From Noviherbaspirillum cavernae (GTDB lineage: Bacteria; Pseudomonadota; Gammaproteobacteria; Burkholderiales; Burkholderiaceae_D), in contig NZ_QYUN01000004.1 of NCBI RefSeq assembly GCF_003590875.1, positions 1 to 6,658 on the forward strand: a stretch of DNA of 6,658 nt, given 5' to 3'. Both the position numbers and the translations under genes were made by a program. The notes under the pieces were generated by a model, which was not told the DNA's origin, made no database searches, and was given only the letters and a program-made list of their open reading frames with translations. Every line of letters starts with the position of its first letter. Position 1 is the stretch's first letter. Below, piece by piece: positions 5,979 through 6,658 of this stretch.

Positions 5979-6658
<680 letters not shown>

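Overview
The window carries ordinary Gram-negative housekeeping genes in GC-rich DNA: a KdsD-type arabinose-5-phosphate isomerase (Kdo/LPS synthesis), a KefB/KefC-type cation:proton antiporter, an AEC-family membrane transporter, an acylphosphatase and the C-terminal third of UvrA. Kdo synthesis implies an LPS-bearing bacterium. The protein sequences look betaproteobacterial, probably Burkholderiales and perhaps Oxalobacteraceae-like; this placement is judged by eye and was not searched.

Layout. Positions 1-1669 and 1723-3392 are the two arms of a near-perfect inverted repeat about 1.67 kb long, around a 53-bp asymmetric spacer (1670-1722). Each arm holds the start of kefB, the 124-bp divergent intergenic region, and most of kdsD; the two kdsD copies face each other and both break inside the CBS region. 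Only the right arm runs on into a complete kefB (2650-4635, +). Then come an AEC transporter gene (4743-5642, +), a convergent acylphosphatase gene (5655-5930, -) and the 3' part of uvrA (5979-6658, -, continuing past the window).

Main anomaly. The palindrome looks like a fold-back (snap-back template switch) inside kdsD at an 8-base microhomology. The arms are identical as far as I can read, except for one missing G near position 24. The likeliest cause is a library, amplification or assembly chimera, possibly at a contig end. A recent real inverted duplication is possible, but palindromes this long are normally unstable in bacteria.

Second anomaly. The AEC and acylphosphatase genes each contain a matched pair of frameshifts, so the middle of each protein is coded in another frame while the ends stay in frame. 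The kdsD spacer also reads well only if single bases are restored. Together these point to an indel-prone sequence, or less likely to several recently damaged genes.

Functionally the genes form separate units: kdsD and kefB are divergent from a shared 124-bp region, which has a good sigma-54-type -24/-12 match facing kdsD; the AEC gene follows kefB; and uvrA and the acylphosphatase gene lie in tandem on the minus strand. I found no RNA gene, CRISPR array, transposase or new defence-type system.
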